Part shown: positions 1 through 8,252 of the stretch, one piece after another | Numbering within the stretch: the stretch's first letter is position 1 | How the letters are laid out: every line of letters begins with the position of its first letter | Assembly: GCF_016656965.1 (NCBI RefSeq) | Contig: NZ_CP067977.1 | Span: 1,946,501-2,010,500 of the forward strand | Source: Brevundimonas vitisensis | Lineage (GTDB): Bacteria > Pseudomonadota > Alphaproteobacteria > Caulobacterales > Caulobacteraceae | Length of the DNA: 64,000 bases | Direction of reading: 5' to 3' | The notes under the pieces: generated by a model | What the model saw: only the letters and a program-made list of their open reading frames with translations | What the model was told of the DNA's origin: nothing | The model's database searches: none | Position numbers and translations under genes: made by a program

Positions 1-1845
1 ATCGACCGTCTCGATCCGCACGTCGGTGGGTTCAACCCACTGCGGCTTGCCGACCGCATCGGTGCCTTCGAAATAGGTCTCGTGAACCACCATGCCCTGG
101 GTGAACAGGCCGGCGAACGGCTCGCGTACCGACATCAGCCCGGCATCGGACAGGGCCCGGCTGATGAAGCGTGCGTACAGCAGGTGCAGAACGGCGTGCT
201 CGACCCCGCCGATATACTGATCGACGGGCAGCCACTTGTCCGCCGCCGCGCGTGCAATGGGCTCGGCCGCCGTCGGGTCGGTGAAGCGGGCGAAATACCA
301 GCTGGAATCGACGAAGGTATCCAGAGTGTCCGTCTCGCGCAGGGCCTTGGTCCCGCAGCTGGGACAATCGACATGCTTCCACGTCGGGTGACGGTCCAGC
401 GGATTGCCGGGCACGTCAAAGGTGACGTCCTCGGGCAGGACCACGGGAAGCTGATCTGCCGGGACCGGCACCGGGCCACAGGTGGGACAATGGATGATCG
501 GTATGGGGCAGCCCCAGTACCGCTGGCGGCTGACACCCCAGTCGCGCAGGCGATAGATGGTCGCGCCCTTGCCGTGGCCGGACGCCTCCAGACGGGCGAT
601 GGCGGCGGCCTTGGCCTCCTCGACCGACAGGCCGTCCAGGAAGTCGGAGTTGAAGATGCGGCCGGGACCGACATAGGCCTCGGTGCCGATCTCGACGTCG
701 TCGCTGCCGTCCGGACGCACGACCGGAACGACCGGCAGGTCATATTTGCGGGCGAAGTCCAGGTCGCGCTGGTCATGTCCCGGACAGCCGAAGATGGCGC
801 CCGAGCCATAGGTCGAGAGCACGAAATTGGCCGACCAGACGGGCAGGGTGCGGTCCGGGTCGAACGGGTGTCGCACCCGAATCCCCAGGTCGATGCCCTG
901 TTTCTCGGCCTTTTCGATATCGGCTTCGGATGTCCCGGTCTGGGCGCAGGCCTTGACGAAGGCGGCCACGTCCGGGCGGTGCTCGGCGATCGCCCGCGTC
1001 AGGGGGTGATCGGGGGCCAGGGCCAGGAAGCTGGCCCCGAAAAGGGTGTCGGGACGGGTGGTATAGACCTCGATCGGATCGCGGTCGTGGCTGGGCTGAC
1101 CGTCAGCCGTGCCGTTCAGGAAGGCCGGAACCTCGGCGATGTCCCACCACAGGGTCGCGCCCTTTGATCGTCCGATCCAGTTCTCCTGCATCAGCCGGAC
1201 CTTGTCGGGCCAGCGATCCAGTTCGGCCAGACCCTCAATCAGGTCGTCGGCATAGTCGGTAATCCGCAGGAACCACTGGTTCAGCTTGCGCTTTTCGACG
1301 ATCGCGCCGGACCGCCAGCCTCGCCCCTCGATCACCTGCTCATTGGCCAGGACGGTGTTGTCGACCGGATCCCAGTTGACGACCCCGTCCTTGCGATAGA
1401 CCAGGCCGCGCCGGTACAGATCCAGGAACCAGGCCTGCTGCTGGCCATAATATTCGGGATCGCAGGTGGCGAACTCGCGCGACCAGTCCAGCGACAGGCC
1501 CAGCAGCTTCAGCTGGTCGCGCATGGTGGCGATGTTGGACCGGGTCCAGTTGCCGGGATGGATTCCCCGCTCCATCGCCGCGTTCTCGGCCGGCATGCCG
1601 AAGGCGTCCCAGCCCATGGGATGCAGGACGTCATACCCCATCGCCCGCTTGGACCGGGCGACCACATCGCCCATCACATAGTTGCGCGCATGGCCCATGT
1701 GGATGTTGCCCGAGGGATAGGGGAACATCTCCAGCACATAGTATTTCGGACGCCCGGTCTCGCCGGTCGGGGTGACAAAGGCCTCAGCCTCGGCCCAGCG
1801 GGCCTGTTGGCGCGGTTCGGTGGTCTTGGGGTCGTAACGGGCCAC
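1..1845 (-). CDS. leuS: Leucyl-tRNA synthetase, C-terminal part beyond the window
   Basis: Class I aminoacyl-tRNA synthetase that charges tRNA-Leu in the cytoplasm. Translating the minus strand from a GTG at 1845 gives an open frame of 615 codons running off the left edge. It begins [19 protein letters not shown] and soon shows the HIGH-type signature [16 protein letters not shown]. The CP1 editing domain follows, with [10 protein letters not shown], and then the catalytic core with DSSWYFARF. The KMSKS loop and the anticodon-binding domain lie outside the window. The GTG start fits the conserved family N-terminus and has a purine-rich stretch (GGAAGA) upstream. The product is essential, and the gene is tandem with the DUF3576 lipoprotein gene, separated from it by an inverted repeat. 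Confidence 0.96.
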   Translation of the reverse strand, partial: MARYDPKTTEPRQQARWAEAEAFVTPTGETGRPKYYVLEMFPYPSGNIHMGHARNYVMGDVVARSKRAMGYDVLHPMGWDAFGMPAENAAMERGIHPGNWTRSNIATMRDQLKLLGLSLDWSREFATCDPEYYGQQQAWFLDLYRRGLVYRKDGVVNWDPVDNTVLANEQVIEGRGWRSGAIVEKRKLNQWFLRITDYADDLIEGLAELDRWPDKVRLMQENWIGRSKGATLWWDIAEVPAFLNGTADGQPSHDRDPIEVYTTRPDTLFGASFLALAPDHPLTRAIAEHRPDVAAFVKACAQTGTSEADIEKAEKQGIDLGIRVRHPFDPDRTLPVWSANFVLSTYGSGAIFGCPGHDQRDLDFARKYDLPVVPVVRPDGSDDVEIGTEAYVGPGRIFNSDFLDGLSVEEAKAAAIARLEASGHGKGATIYRLRDWGVSRQRYWGCPIPIIHCPTCGPVPVPADQLPVVLPEDVTFDVPGNPLDRHPTWKHVDCPSCGTKALRETDTLDTFVDSSWYFARFTDPTAAEPIARAAADKWLPVDQYIGGVEHAVLHLLYARFISRALSDAGLMSVREPFAGLFTQGMVVHETYFEGTDAVGKPQWVEPTDVRIETVD

Positions 1846-1863
1846 GGTCAATCTTCCGATCTT

Positions 1864-2015
1864 CCTTCCCCCCTAGGCGGAGAAGGTGGGACGCCAAGCG
1901 TCTCGGATGAGGGGGCTCTATCCGTGCGCCTTGCGTCCAATAGTATGTCCGGATGCGGCAGCCCCCTCATCCGTCAGGCCGCGCCTGCCAGCTTTCTCCC
2001 CCGAGGGGGAGAAGG
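1864..2015. repeat. Long intergenic inverted repeat (REP/BIME-like)
   Basis: Almost the whole leuS/DUF3576 intergenic region is two opposed arms. Each arm has a short hairpin of C-run/G-run type (CCTTCTCCCCCTCGGGGGAG on the right, read inwards) and ends in GGATGAGGGGGCT (left, 1905-1917) or its complement AGCCCCCTCATCC (right). The arms are imperfect copies, so this looks like a degenerating mobile palindromic unit rather than a simple terminator. Similar elements are common between genes in alphaproteobacteria, which is a recollection and was not checked. Confidence 0.75.
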
Positions 2016-2018
2016 ACG

Positions 2019-2456
2019 TCAGCCCGCGTTCGACAGGTTCAGCTGGCGCGCCTTGGTCAGGATCGCGTTCTCCAGGTCCGTCTCGGTCTGGGCGGCAACC
2101 GGGGCGGCGGTCCACTGGCCATCGGACCCGCGCACTTCCTTGGTGATCGACACGTTCAGCGCATCGGCCCGCAGACGGGTGTCCAGGATGAAGACGGTCG
2201 CCTTGAACCGCTCGTCCGGGGTCTGGGGGTTGGTGTACCAGTCGTAGTTGATAACCCCGCCCCACGGGTCAGCATTGGCCAGGGGCATGAAGCTGAGGGT
2301 GTCCAGGGTGGCGCGCCACAGGAAGCCGTTCACGCCGATCCCGGCCTCGGCCGTCGGGGTCGGAGCCGAACCGCCCAGCCGGGGTAGGCCGCCGCATCCC
2401 GCCAGGAGCAGACCCGAAGCCACCAGGGCCACCGCAGCGCCGCGAACTAGGGCCAT
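2019..2456 (-). CDS. DUF3576 family lipoprotein
   Basis: A 145-residue protein with a lipoprotein signal peptide (MALVRGAAVALVASGLLLAG followed by Cys), so it is expected to be lipid-anchored in the envelope. The mature part contains GVNGFLWRATLDTLSFMPL and DPWGGVINYDWY, which I recognise as the DUF3576 pattern; its biochemical role is unknown. The ATG at 2456 is chosen over a longer in-frame extension because GGAGAG sits 8 bases upstream and the lipobox is then correctly placed. A candidate promoter lies at 2550-2579. The gene is upstream of leuS on the same strand. Confidence 0.85.
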   Translation of the reverse strand: MALVRGAAVALVASGLLLAGCGGLPRLGGSAPTPTAEAGIGVNGFLWRATLDTLSFMPLANADPWGGVINYDWYTNPQTPDERFKATVFILDTRLRADALNVSITKEVRGSDGQWTAAPVAAQTETDLENAILTKARQLNLSNAG

Positions 2457-2549
2457 AAAGACACTCTCCGTAAGAATAAGGGACGCCACGCGGTCCCGAT
2501 CCATCGGGCCGTGAGGACGACGCCGCGTCGTTCAAACGTCGGCGATGCT

Positions 2550-2579
2550 CTATAACACGGTGAAAAGGGGCGATGACAA
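2550..2579 (-). promoter_or_regulatory. Candidate sigma-70-type promoter of the DUF3576 gene
   Basis: On the minus strand TTGTCA (2579-2574) and TTATAG (2555-2550) are separated by 18 bases. Transcription would start near 2543, giving a leader of about 87 bases. Confidence 0.45.
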
Positions 2580-2749
2580 GGCAACAGTAGCTGCGACCCT
2601 CGGCCTGACGCGGTGCACTCATTTTCGGCGCGGGGACAAAGCAGGCACTCGCGTGGCCGGCGAACCCAGTTCGGCCCCATTCCCGTGACGCTTGAGCCAC
2701 ATCAGGCGGATAGAGTCGCCTGGAACCGATACGGCAATGCCTCGTTGCG

Positions 2750-2779
2750 TTGACCGGGCTGGAAGGCGGTGTCTAATCA
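2750..2779 (+). promoter_or_regulatory. Candidate promoter of the NtrZ-like gene
   Basis: TTGACC (2750-2755) and TAATCA (2774-2779) are 18 bases apart, about 50 bases before the start codon at 2830. The match is moderate. Confidence 0.4.
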
Positions 2780-2829
2780 CCGCACGAATACGGCGCGGCA
2801 GGACCGAAGCCGTGCGAAGGGCAGGGACG

Positions 2830-3237
2830 ATGAAGGCGATCGCGATCATCGCGGGTCTTGCGGCGGCGGTTTCGCTGACCGGCATAGCTGCGTCCGCCTC
2901 GGCTCAGAGCGCACCGTCGCGAAGCCGTGCTCCTGTCGTGACCTTGTCGGAAGCCAATGCCGCCCAGGCAGCGGGCCAGCGCACCGGCTCGCAACGCCGG
3001 GGCCTGCGCCTGACCCGCAACGGCCGCTGGGGCCTGGACTTCAACCTGACGTCGCCGGTCGGCCGCGAAAGCGACTGGGGCGATGTCGAGGCCGGGGCCT
3101 ATTACAGCGTCAATCCGCGCCTGCGCGTCGGGGCGGCCGCTGGCCTGGCGTCCCCCGCTGCGGACCCGGCCGAACCGCCGCAGGTCGACCGCCGGACCCA
3201 GCCGCGCGTCCGCCTGGAATCGACCTTCCGCTTCTGA
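2830..3237 (+). CDS. ntrZ: NtrZ-like periplasmic regulatory protein
   Basis: A 135-residue exported protein: a Sec signal peptide ending in ASASAQ, a disordered Ser/Arg/Ala stretch, then a small beta-rich domain with RRGLRLTRNGRWGLDFNLTS and a C-terminus RVRLESTFRF. This matches my memory of the Caulobacterales NtrZ family, periplasmic proteins that modulate the sensor kinase NtrY. The NtrY/NtrX genes are not in this window. The ATG at 2830 (after GCAGGGACG) is preferred to an upstream start because it begins the signal peptide. The assignment is by resemblance only; a generic outer-membrane-associated protein is the alternative. Confidence 0.6.
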   Translation: MKAIAIIAGLAAAVSLTGIAASASAQSAPSRSRAPVVTLSEANAAQAAGQRTGSQRRGLRLTRNGRWGLDFNLTSPVGRESDWGDVEAGAYYSVNPRLRVGAAAGLASPAADPAEPPQVDRRTQPRVRLESTFRF

Positions 3238-3262
3238 TCCGTCGGCCGTTCGGGCGGGGCGA

Positions 3263-3290
3263 GCGACAAATGCCGCAATTGTCGCTATAG
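3263..3290 (+). promoter_or_regulatory. Inverted repeat overlapping a candidate -10 of rlmN
   Basis: GCGACAA (3263-3269) and TTGTCGC (3279-3285) form a perfect 7-9-7 inverted repeat. Its right half runs into GCTATAG, a plausible -10. The rlmN start is 32 bases further on. It could be an operator, but no -35 is convincing. Confidence 0.4.
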
Positions 3291-3321
3291 AGACCGGCTT
3301 CAGATCATCAGGAGCCGTCCC

Positions 3322-4482
3322 TTGAGCGTCACGCTCGACCTGTCCCGTGCCGCCGCCAAGGCCCCGGTCCCCCAGCCCGTCAATCTGTCGGGACTGACGC
3401 GCGAGGGCCTGCGCCAGGCGCTGATCGACGCCGCCATCTGCCCGCCGGAAAAGGCCCGGATGCGCGCCAGCCAGGTCTGGGGCTGGATCCACCATCATGG
3501 CGTGACCGACTTCGCGGCCATGAGCAACATCGCCAAGGCCACCCAGGAAAGTCTGGCCGCCGCCTTCACCCTGGCCCGGCCCGAGATCGTGGAACGCCAG
3601 GTGTCGAACGACGGCACGCGCAAATGGCTGATCCGCACGGCGCCGGGGATCGAGATCGAGACCGTCTATATTCCCGACGTGGGCCGGGCCGGGGCGCTAT
3701 GCGTGTCCAGCCAGGTCGGCTGCACCCTGAACTGCACCTTCTGCCACACCGGCACCCAGAAGCTGGTCCGCAACCTGACCGCCGCCGAGATCGTGGCCCA
3801 GGTTCAGGTCGCGCGCGACGATCTGGAGGAATGGCCCTCGCCCAAGGAGGACCGCCGCCTGTCCAACATCGTCTTCATGGGCATGGGCGAGCCGCTCTAC
3901 AATCTGGACCACGTCGCCGATGCGATCGACATCATCAGCGACAATGAGGGCATCGCCCTGTCGCGGCGCCGGATCACGGTCTCGACCTCTGGCGTGGTGC
4001 CGCAGTTGCAGGCCCTGGGCGAGCGGACCCAGGCCATGCTGGCGATCAGCCTGCACGCCACCAATGATCCGCTGCGCGACGTCCTGGTGCCGCTGAACAA
4101 GAAATACGATCTGGAGGCCCTGATGGCGGGCATCCGCGCCTATCCGGGCCTGTCCAACGCCCGCCGGGTCACGTTCGAATACGTCATGCTGAAGGGCGTC
4201 AACGACAGCCCGGACGAGGCCCGCGCCCTGGTCAAGCTGATCTCGGGCATCCCGGCCAAGGTCAATCTGATCCCGTTCAACCCCTGGCCCGGCACCGACT
4301 ATGAATGCTCGGACTGGAAGACCATCGAACGGTTCGCCGCCATCCTGAACAAGGCCGGCTATGCCAGCCCCATCCGCACCCCCCGCGGCCGCGACATCCT
4401 GGCCGCCTGCGGGCAGCTGAAGTCCGAAAGCGAAAAGGTCCGGGCCAGCGCGCTCAGGAAGGCCGAACAGGCGGCGGCGTGA
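3322..4482 (+). CDS. rlmN: Dual-specificity RNA methyltransferase RlmN
   Basis: Radical-SAM enzyme that makes 2-methyladenosine at A2503 of 23S rRNA and at A37 of a subset of tRNAs. At 386 residues it is family-typical. The [4Fe-4S]-binding CxxxCxxC motif is visible at Cys134, Cys138 and Cys141 ([14 protein letters not shown]). [10 protein letters not shown] is the SAM-binding GEP motif, and Cys363 in DILAACGQL matches the cysteine that carries the transient methyl. Translation starts at a TTG (3322) preceded by AGGAG at good spacing. The 3' end overlaps the convergent membrane-protein gene by 29 bases. Confidence 0.97.
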   Translation: MSVTLDLSRAAAKAPVPQPVNLSGLTREGLRQALIDAAICPPEKARMRASQVWGWIHHHGVTDFAAMSNIAKATQESLAAAFTLARPEIVERQVSNDGTRKWLIRTAPGIEIETVYIPDVGRAGALCVSSQVGCTLNCTFCHTGTQKLVRNLTAAEIVAQVQVARDDLEEWPSPKEDRRLSNIVFMGMGEPLYNLDHVADAIDIISDNEGIALSRRRITVSTSGVVPQLQALGERTQAMLAISLHATNDPLRDVLVPLNKKYDLEALMAGIRAYPGLSNARRVTFEYVMLKGVNDSPDEARALVKLISGIPAKVNLIPFNPWPGTDYECSDWKTIERFAAILNKAGYASPIRTPRGRDILAACGQLKSESEKVRASALRKAEQAAA

Positions 4483-4909
4483 TCTTCGGGTCGTAAGCGT
4501 GTGATCGGATTGTGAGGCCCGCCACCGCTCCCGGAATGGCTAGAAGCAGGGCGAAAACGGCAGGCAACGAAAACAGGGTGTGAAAAACCACCAACCCGCC
4601 CAGCACGCTTTCAAAAGCTGCAACCGCCGCGAAGGTCGCTCGACTAGTCTGCCCCAGTCGTTCGAGAACCCACCATGTGAGTATGCCAACCGTTGCCAGC
4701 CCTGTGCAGAAGAAAGGCAATGACGCTACCGCTGCTCCAAATGCTGCCAAGAACGCGTAGACGATCACTTCCCCCACCCCCGGCAAACCAAACGGAATGA
4801 TGAAGGACGCGACCACAACGACGACTGCAGTGATGGCACCCACGGTCAGGGCTGCAGCGCAGTTGGCTACGATCAGGGCGGACAACCGATAGGCGGGGGA
4901 CTTCAACAT
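4454..4909 (-). CDS. Small multi-pass membrane protein of unknown function
   Basis: A 151-residue hydrophobic protein with about four predicted membrane segments (around residues 10-40, 48-75, 78-100 and 108-135) and a short polar C-terminus ending PPPVRPS. I do not recognise the family. Base composition is visibly lower in GC than the flanks; one 60-base sample near 4561 is about 53% GC. The gene is divergent from the ArsR/SdpR-type regulator and convergent with rlmN, whose 3' end it overlaps. A regulator beside a small membrane protein recalls the sdpR/sdpI arrangement, but no sequence match to SdpI is claimed. Confidence 0.65.
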   Translation of the reverse strand: MLKSPAYRLSALIVANCAAALTVGAITAVVVVVASFIIPFGLPGVGEVIVYAFLAAFGAAVASLPFFCTGLATVGILTWWVLERLGQTSRATFAAVAAFESVLGGLVVFHTLFSLPAVFALLLAIPGAVAGLTIRSHAYDPKITPPPVRPS

Positions 4910-4917
4910 GGTGCATC

Positions 4918-4995
4918 TATTCGGTAATTAAGATATCACTTATACATGGCGCGCCGCCTCTGGCAAGTGTTTCGCAAATCGCTTAATTGCCGCCC
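4918..4995. promoter_or_regulatory. AT-rich divergent control region
   Basis: Between the membrane-protein gene and the regulator lies an AT-rich patch (TCGGTAATTAAGATATCACT and following bases) in otherwise GC-rich DNA. AAGTG TTTCGCAAAT CGCTT (4970-4989) is an imperfect inverted repeat just before the regulator. It is the natural place for the regulator to bind. Confidence 0.4.
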
Positions 4996-5316
4996 ATGCA
5001 ACGCGTGTTTGAAGCCCTGTCCTCGACGATCCGGCGCCAGATTCTGGCCTATCTGGCCCATGCTGACCTTACGGCAGGCGAGATCGCGGCGCGTTTCGAG
5101 ATCTCCAAGTCGGCGGTTTCCCAGCATCTGAGCGTGCTTGAGAACGCCGGGCTGGTGACCAGCGAAAAGCGGGGGCAGTATGTCCATTACAGCCTGGTCC
5201 CCGACCATCTGGCCAATACGTTGAACGCCTATGCTCAGGAGGTTTGCCCCGTGTCCAAGCCTCTGAAGGCTGAAAGCGCGGCATTGAAAACCGCTCGAAC
5301 TCCATCGGAAAACTGA
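4996..5316 (+). CDS. ArsR/SdpR-family winged-helix transcriptional regulator
   Basis: A 106-residue winged-helix repressor of the ArsR/SdpR group. The start MQRVFEALSSTIRRQILAYL and the recognition helix region FEISKSAVSQHLSVLENAGL are diagnostic, followed by the wing KRGQYVHYSL. No metal-binding ELCVCDL-type motif is seen, which favours the SdpR-like non-metal type. The ATG at 4996 is preferred to a TTG nine bases upstream. It is divergent from the membrane-protein gene, which it may repress, and is followed after two bases by the DUF72 gene, so those two may be cotranscribed. Confidence 0.88.
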   Translation: MQRVFEALSSTIRRQILAYLAHADLTAGEIAARFEISKSAVSQHLSVLENAGLVTSEKRGQYVHYSLVPDHLANTLNAYAQEVCPVSKPLKAESAALKTARTPSEN

Positions 5317-5318
5317 CC

Positions 5319-6068
5319 ATGACCGGCAAGATCCACATCGGCATCGGCGGCTGGACCTATGAGCCGTGGCGGGGGGTCTTTTATCCGGATGATCTGACCC
5401 AGAAGCGTGAGCTGGAGTTCGCCAGCCGGGCCCTGACCAGCATCGAGATCAACGGCACCTATTATTCGACCTTCAAGCCGGACAGCTGGGCCAAATGGCG
5501 GGACGAGACGCCCGACGGGTTCGTGTTTTCGGTCAAGGCCAGCCGCTATTGCACCAATCGCAAGGTGCTGAGCGAGGGGGCCGAGAGCTTCGAGCGCTTT
5601 TTGGATCAGGGGCTGACGGTGCTGGGGCCCAAGCTGGGGCCGATCAACTGGCAATTCATGGCGACCAAGAAGTTCGATCCGGTCGACTTCGAGGGCTTCC
5701 TGAAGCTGTTGCCGCGCGAAAAGGACGGGCTGCGCCTTCGCCATGCGCTGGAGGTGCGGCACCCCAGTTTCGATACGGCGGAATTCTATGATCTGGCAGC
5801 GAAATACGGCGCGGCCATCGTCTATGCCGTGGACGACGAAGCCCCCGAATGGCCGTGCATCGACCAGCCGACCGCCGACTTTACCTATGCCCGGCTGATG
5901 TCGAGCCGCGAGGACGAACCGACCGGCATGACGGGACCGGAACTGGACGCCATCGCCGCCCAGACCACCGGCTGGGCCAAACGCGGCGACGTCTTCGCCT
6001 ATTTCATCGCCGGGGCGAAAGTCCGCAATCCAGCGGCGGCGAAGGCCCTGATTGCAAAGCTGGGCTGA
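5319..6068 (+). CDS. DUF72 (YecE-like) domain protein
   Basis: A 249-residue TIM-barrel-like protein. IGIGGWTYEPWRGVFYP at the N-terminus and INGTYYSTFKPDSWAKW are hallmarks of the DUF72/YecE family, as are FSVKASRYCTN and YARLMSSRED. The molecular function of the family is not established. The start is two bases after the stop of the regulator gene, suggesting translational coupling. Confidence 0.92.
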   Translation: MTGKIHIGIGGWTYEPWRGVFYPDDLTQKRELEFASRALTSIEINGTYYSTFKPDSWAKWRDETPDGFVFSVKASRYCTNRKVLSEGAESFERFLDQGLTVLGPKLGPINWQFMATKKFDPVDFEGFLKLLPREKDGLRLRHALEVRHPSFDTAEFYDLAAKYGAAIVYAVDDEAPEWPCIDQPTADFTYARLMSSREDEPTGMTGPELDAIAAQTTGWAKRGDVFAYFIAGAKVRNPAAAKALIAKLG

Positions 6069-6134
6069 CGCCCTTGCGAACGGGAAGGTCCAGCCACAAT
6101 TGAGCGGCACCGCCGCTCAGCAGGACAAATCCCC

Positions 6135-7205
6135 ATGCCCATCGCCACCCGCGCCTTTGCCGCCACGTCTTCGGATGCCCCGCTGACGCCCTACAGCTTT
6201 GACCGGCGCGATCCGGGGCCGGACGATGTGGCGATCGAAATCAAGTTCGCCGGCGTCTGCCACTCGGACCTGCACATCGTGAAGAACGACCTGGGCAACA
6301 CGACCTATCCGATCGTGCCGGGCCACGAGATCGCCGGTGTGGTGACCGCCGTGGGCGAGAACGTCAGCCGCTTCAAGGTCGGTGACCGGGTCGGCGTCGG
6401 CTGTATGGTCGACAGCTGCCGCACCTGCGCCCCCTGCCAGGCGGGCGAGGAGCAATACTGCGTGCCGGGCATGACCCAGACCTATGGATCGCCCGATCCC
6501 AAGGGGGCCGCGGTCGGCCAGAAGATCACCCAGGGCGGCTATTCCAGCGCCATCGTGGTGGATCAGAACTATGTCGTGACCATTCCCGACAGCCTGCCGC
6601 TGGATGCCGCCGCGCCGCTGCTGTGCGCGGGCATCACCACCTATTCGCCGCTGCGTCACTGGAAGGTGGGGCCGGGGTCCAAGGTGGCGGTGATCGGCCT
6701 GGGGGGCCTGGGTCATATGGCGGTCAAACAGGCCGCAGCCATGGGGGCCGAGGTGACGGTCCTGTCCACCTCTGACCGCAAGAAGGCCGATGCCGAGCGG
6801 ATGGGGGCCAAACATTTCCTGATCAATTCGGACAAGGCGGCCATGGCGGCCGCCGCCGAGAGCTTCGACCTGATCATCAACACCGTCTCGGCCACGCATG
6901 AGATCGCCAGCCACGTCCAGCTTCTGGCCAAGGACGGCACCATGGTCATGCTGGGTCTGACGACCGAAGGCCTGCCGGTCTATGCCATGGGCCTGCTGTG
7001 GCGGCGCCGCAGCGTGGCCGGGTCGCTGATCGGCGGCATCCGCGAGACCCAGGAGATGCTGGATTTCTGTGCCGAGCACGGCATCGCCTGCGACATCGAA
7101 ACCCTGGCCCCGCACCAGATCAACGAAGCCTATGAGCGGCTGGAGAAGTCCGACGTCCGCTATCGTTTCGTGCTGGACATGGACCGTCTGGGCGAAGCCG
7201 CCTGA
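6135..7205 (+). CDS. NAD(P)-dependent zinc alcohol dehydrogenase, YahK/CAD type
   Basis: Medium-chain dehydrogenase/reductase of 356 residues, probably reducing aldehydes with NADPH. Catalytic zinc ligands include Cys42 (GVCHSD) and His64/Glu65 (GHE). A structural zinc is bound by Cys95, Cys98, Cys101 and Cys109. The Rossmann motif GLGGLGHMAVK follows. Overall it resembles cinnamyl alcohol dehydrogenase/YahK rather than short-chain ADH; the natural substrate cannot be read from sequence. The stop at 7205 is followed by the tRNA-Leu promoter region. Confidence 0.92.
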   Translation: MPIATRAFAATSSDAPLTPYSFDRRDPGPDDVAIEIKFAGVCHSDLHIVKNDLGNTTYPIVPGHEIAGVVTAVGENVSRFKVGDRVGVGCMVDSCRTCAPCQAGEEQYCVPGMTQTYGSPDPKGAAVGQKITQGGYSSAIVVDQNYVVTIPDSLPLDAAAPLLCAGITTYSPLRHWKVGPGSKVAVIGLGGLGHMAVKQAAAMGAEVTVLSTSDRKKADAERMGAKHFLINSDKAAMAAAAESFDLIINTVSATHEIASHVQLLAKDGTMVMLGLTTEGLPVYAMGLLWRRRSVAGSLIGGIRETQEMLDFCAEHGIACDIETLAPHQINEAYERLEKSDVRYRFVLDMDRLGEAA

Positions 7206-7235
7206 TCCAGTGCAAAAATTCGGCGCGGTGCCCTG

Positions 7236-7264
7236 TTGACCGACCGGTTGGTCTACCTTAAGGG
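7236..7264 (+). promoter_or_regulatory. Candidate tRNA-Leu promoter overlapping a TetR-type palindrome
   Basis: TTGACC (7236-7241) is a good -35; the -10 is poorly defined (TAAGGG at a 17-base spacing, or GTCTACC in a sigma-73-like reading). The near-perfect palindrome GACCGACCGGTTGGTC occupies 7238-7253 and overlaps the -35. Confidence 0.4.
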
Positions 7265-7308
7265 TCCGCGCCTTCCAGACGGAAACGCGACCTTCGCGTG
7301 ACGTCAGG

Positions 7309-7395
<87 letters not shown>

Positions 7396-7401
7396 GTTTC
7401 A

Positions 7402-7440
7402 GACGGCGTCGTGTCGAAAGACACGGCGCCGTTTCTGTTT
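7402..7440 (+). terminator. Rho-independent terminator after tRNA-Leu
   Basis: ACGGCGTCGTGTC-GAAA-GACACGGCGCCGT forms a strong stem with a GNRA tetraloop, followed by TTTCTGTTT. Confidence 0.88.
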
Positions 7441-7530
7441 CAGGCGCTATCGCTCGCCGCGCGGCGACTCACTGCTTGAGCGCGCTCTTTGGGCGCTGTC
7501 GCGATTGGCGCAGCACGGGCGGCGGCCCGG

Positions 7531-7614
7531 GTGAAAAGTGCTGGTCAACACGGGGTAAGGCGATCAGACCATCAGACCGCCGAGGCTGACCCCTTGCTCA
7601 CCAGCACTGTTCAC
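7531..7614 (+). promoter_or_regulatory. Structured leader in front of RNase D gene
   Basis: GTGAA-aa-GTGCTGGT (7531-7545) can pair with ACCAGCAC-tg-TTCAC (7600-7614), a 13-bp stem with a small internal loop. Inside it GGGGT (7552-7556) can pair with ACCCC (7589-7593). Only 16 bases separate the stem from the RNase D ATG. There is no U-tract, so it is not a standard terminator. Confidence 0.5.
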
Positions 7615-7630
7615 TGACACAAGACCGCCC

Positions 7631-8245
7631 ATGACGACTTTTCTGCATCAGGGCGACCTGCCCGACGATCTTGATCTGGGCCCGGTCGTGGCCGTCGATT
7701 CAGAGACGATGGGCCTGCGGTTCCGGCGTGACCCGCTGTGCGTGGTCCAGCTGTCGTCCGGCGACGGCCATGCCCATGTCGTGCGGCTGAACCGCCCCGC
7801 CTATGACTGTCCGAACCTGAAGCGGCTGATGGCCGATCCGGACGTGCTGAAGATCTTTCACTTCGGCCGGTTCGACATCGGCATGATCCAGCTGCACCTG
7901 GGGGTCGAGACCCGGCCGGTCTATTGCACCAAGATCGCTTCCAAACTGGCCCGCACCTATACCGACCGGCACGGGCTGAAGGATGTGGTGCGTGAACTGG
8001 CCGGGGTGGACCTGTCCAAGGCGCAGCAGAGCTCGGACTGGGGAGCCGCAGAGCTCAGCCAGGCCCAGCTGGATTATGCCGCCTCCGACGTCCTTTATCT
8101 GCACAAGGTCCGCGACCAGCTGGACATGATGCTGGCCCGCGAAGGGCGCACCGAACTGGCCAAGGCCTGTTTCGACTTCCTGCCGATCCGTGCCCGCCTC
8201 GACCTGGAAGGCTGGGACGAGATCGACGTCTTCGCTCACAGCTGA
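7631..8245 (+). CDS. rnd: Ribonuclease D-type 3'-5' exonuclease (single-domain)
   Basis: A 204-residue DEDDy-type exoribonuclease. AVDSETMGLRF gives the first Asp/Glu pair, FGRFDIGMIQ the second Asp, and YAASDVLYLHKV the final Tyr/Asp. It consists of the nuclease domain only and lacks the HRDC domains of the roughly 375-residue E. coli RNase D, a short form usual in alphaproteobacteria. Expected role: 3' maturation of tRNA and other stable RNA. It heads the lptC-lptA-lptB cluster and has an unusual hairpin leader. Confidence 0.92.
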   Translation: MTTFLHQGDLPDDLDLGPVVAVDSETMGLRFRRDPLCVVQLSSGDGHAHVVRLNRPAYDCPNLKRLMADPDVLKIFHFGRFDIGMIQLHLGVETRPVYCTKIASKLARTYTDRHGLKDVVRELAGVDLSKAQQSSDWGAAELSQAQLDYAASDVLYLHKVRDQLDMMLAREGRTELAKACFDFLPIRARLDLEGWDEIDVFAHS

Positions 8246-8252
8246 TCCCCCG

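Larger units (their letters stand above)
2457..2829. other. Divergent intergenic region with two candidate promoters
   Basis: This 373-base gap between the DUF3576 gene and the NtrZ-like gene has no convincing coding region. It contains the two outward-facing promoter candidates annotated separately. Apart from these I see no structured RNA or repeat. Confidence 0.6.

Noticed and set aside
82..1167. Long plus-strand open frame opposite leuS
   Set aside because: It is antisense to the conserved LeuRS reading frame and encodes Gly/Arg/Asp-rich sequence with no recognisable motif, as GC-rich DNA commonly does.
2692..2829. Upstream extension of the NtrZ-like protein
   Set aside because: It would bury the signal peptide inside the protein and read through the candidate promoter; the ATG at 2830 is far more likely.
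7446..7490. Possible further copy of the palindromic repeat (CGCTATCGCTCGCC...GCTTGAGCGC)
   Set aside because: It shares only the outline (TATCGC...TTGAG) with copies A-D and lacks the GGCC ends; too degenerate to call.
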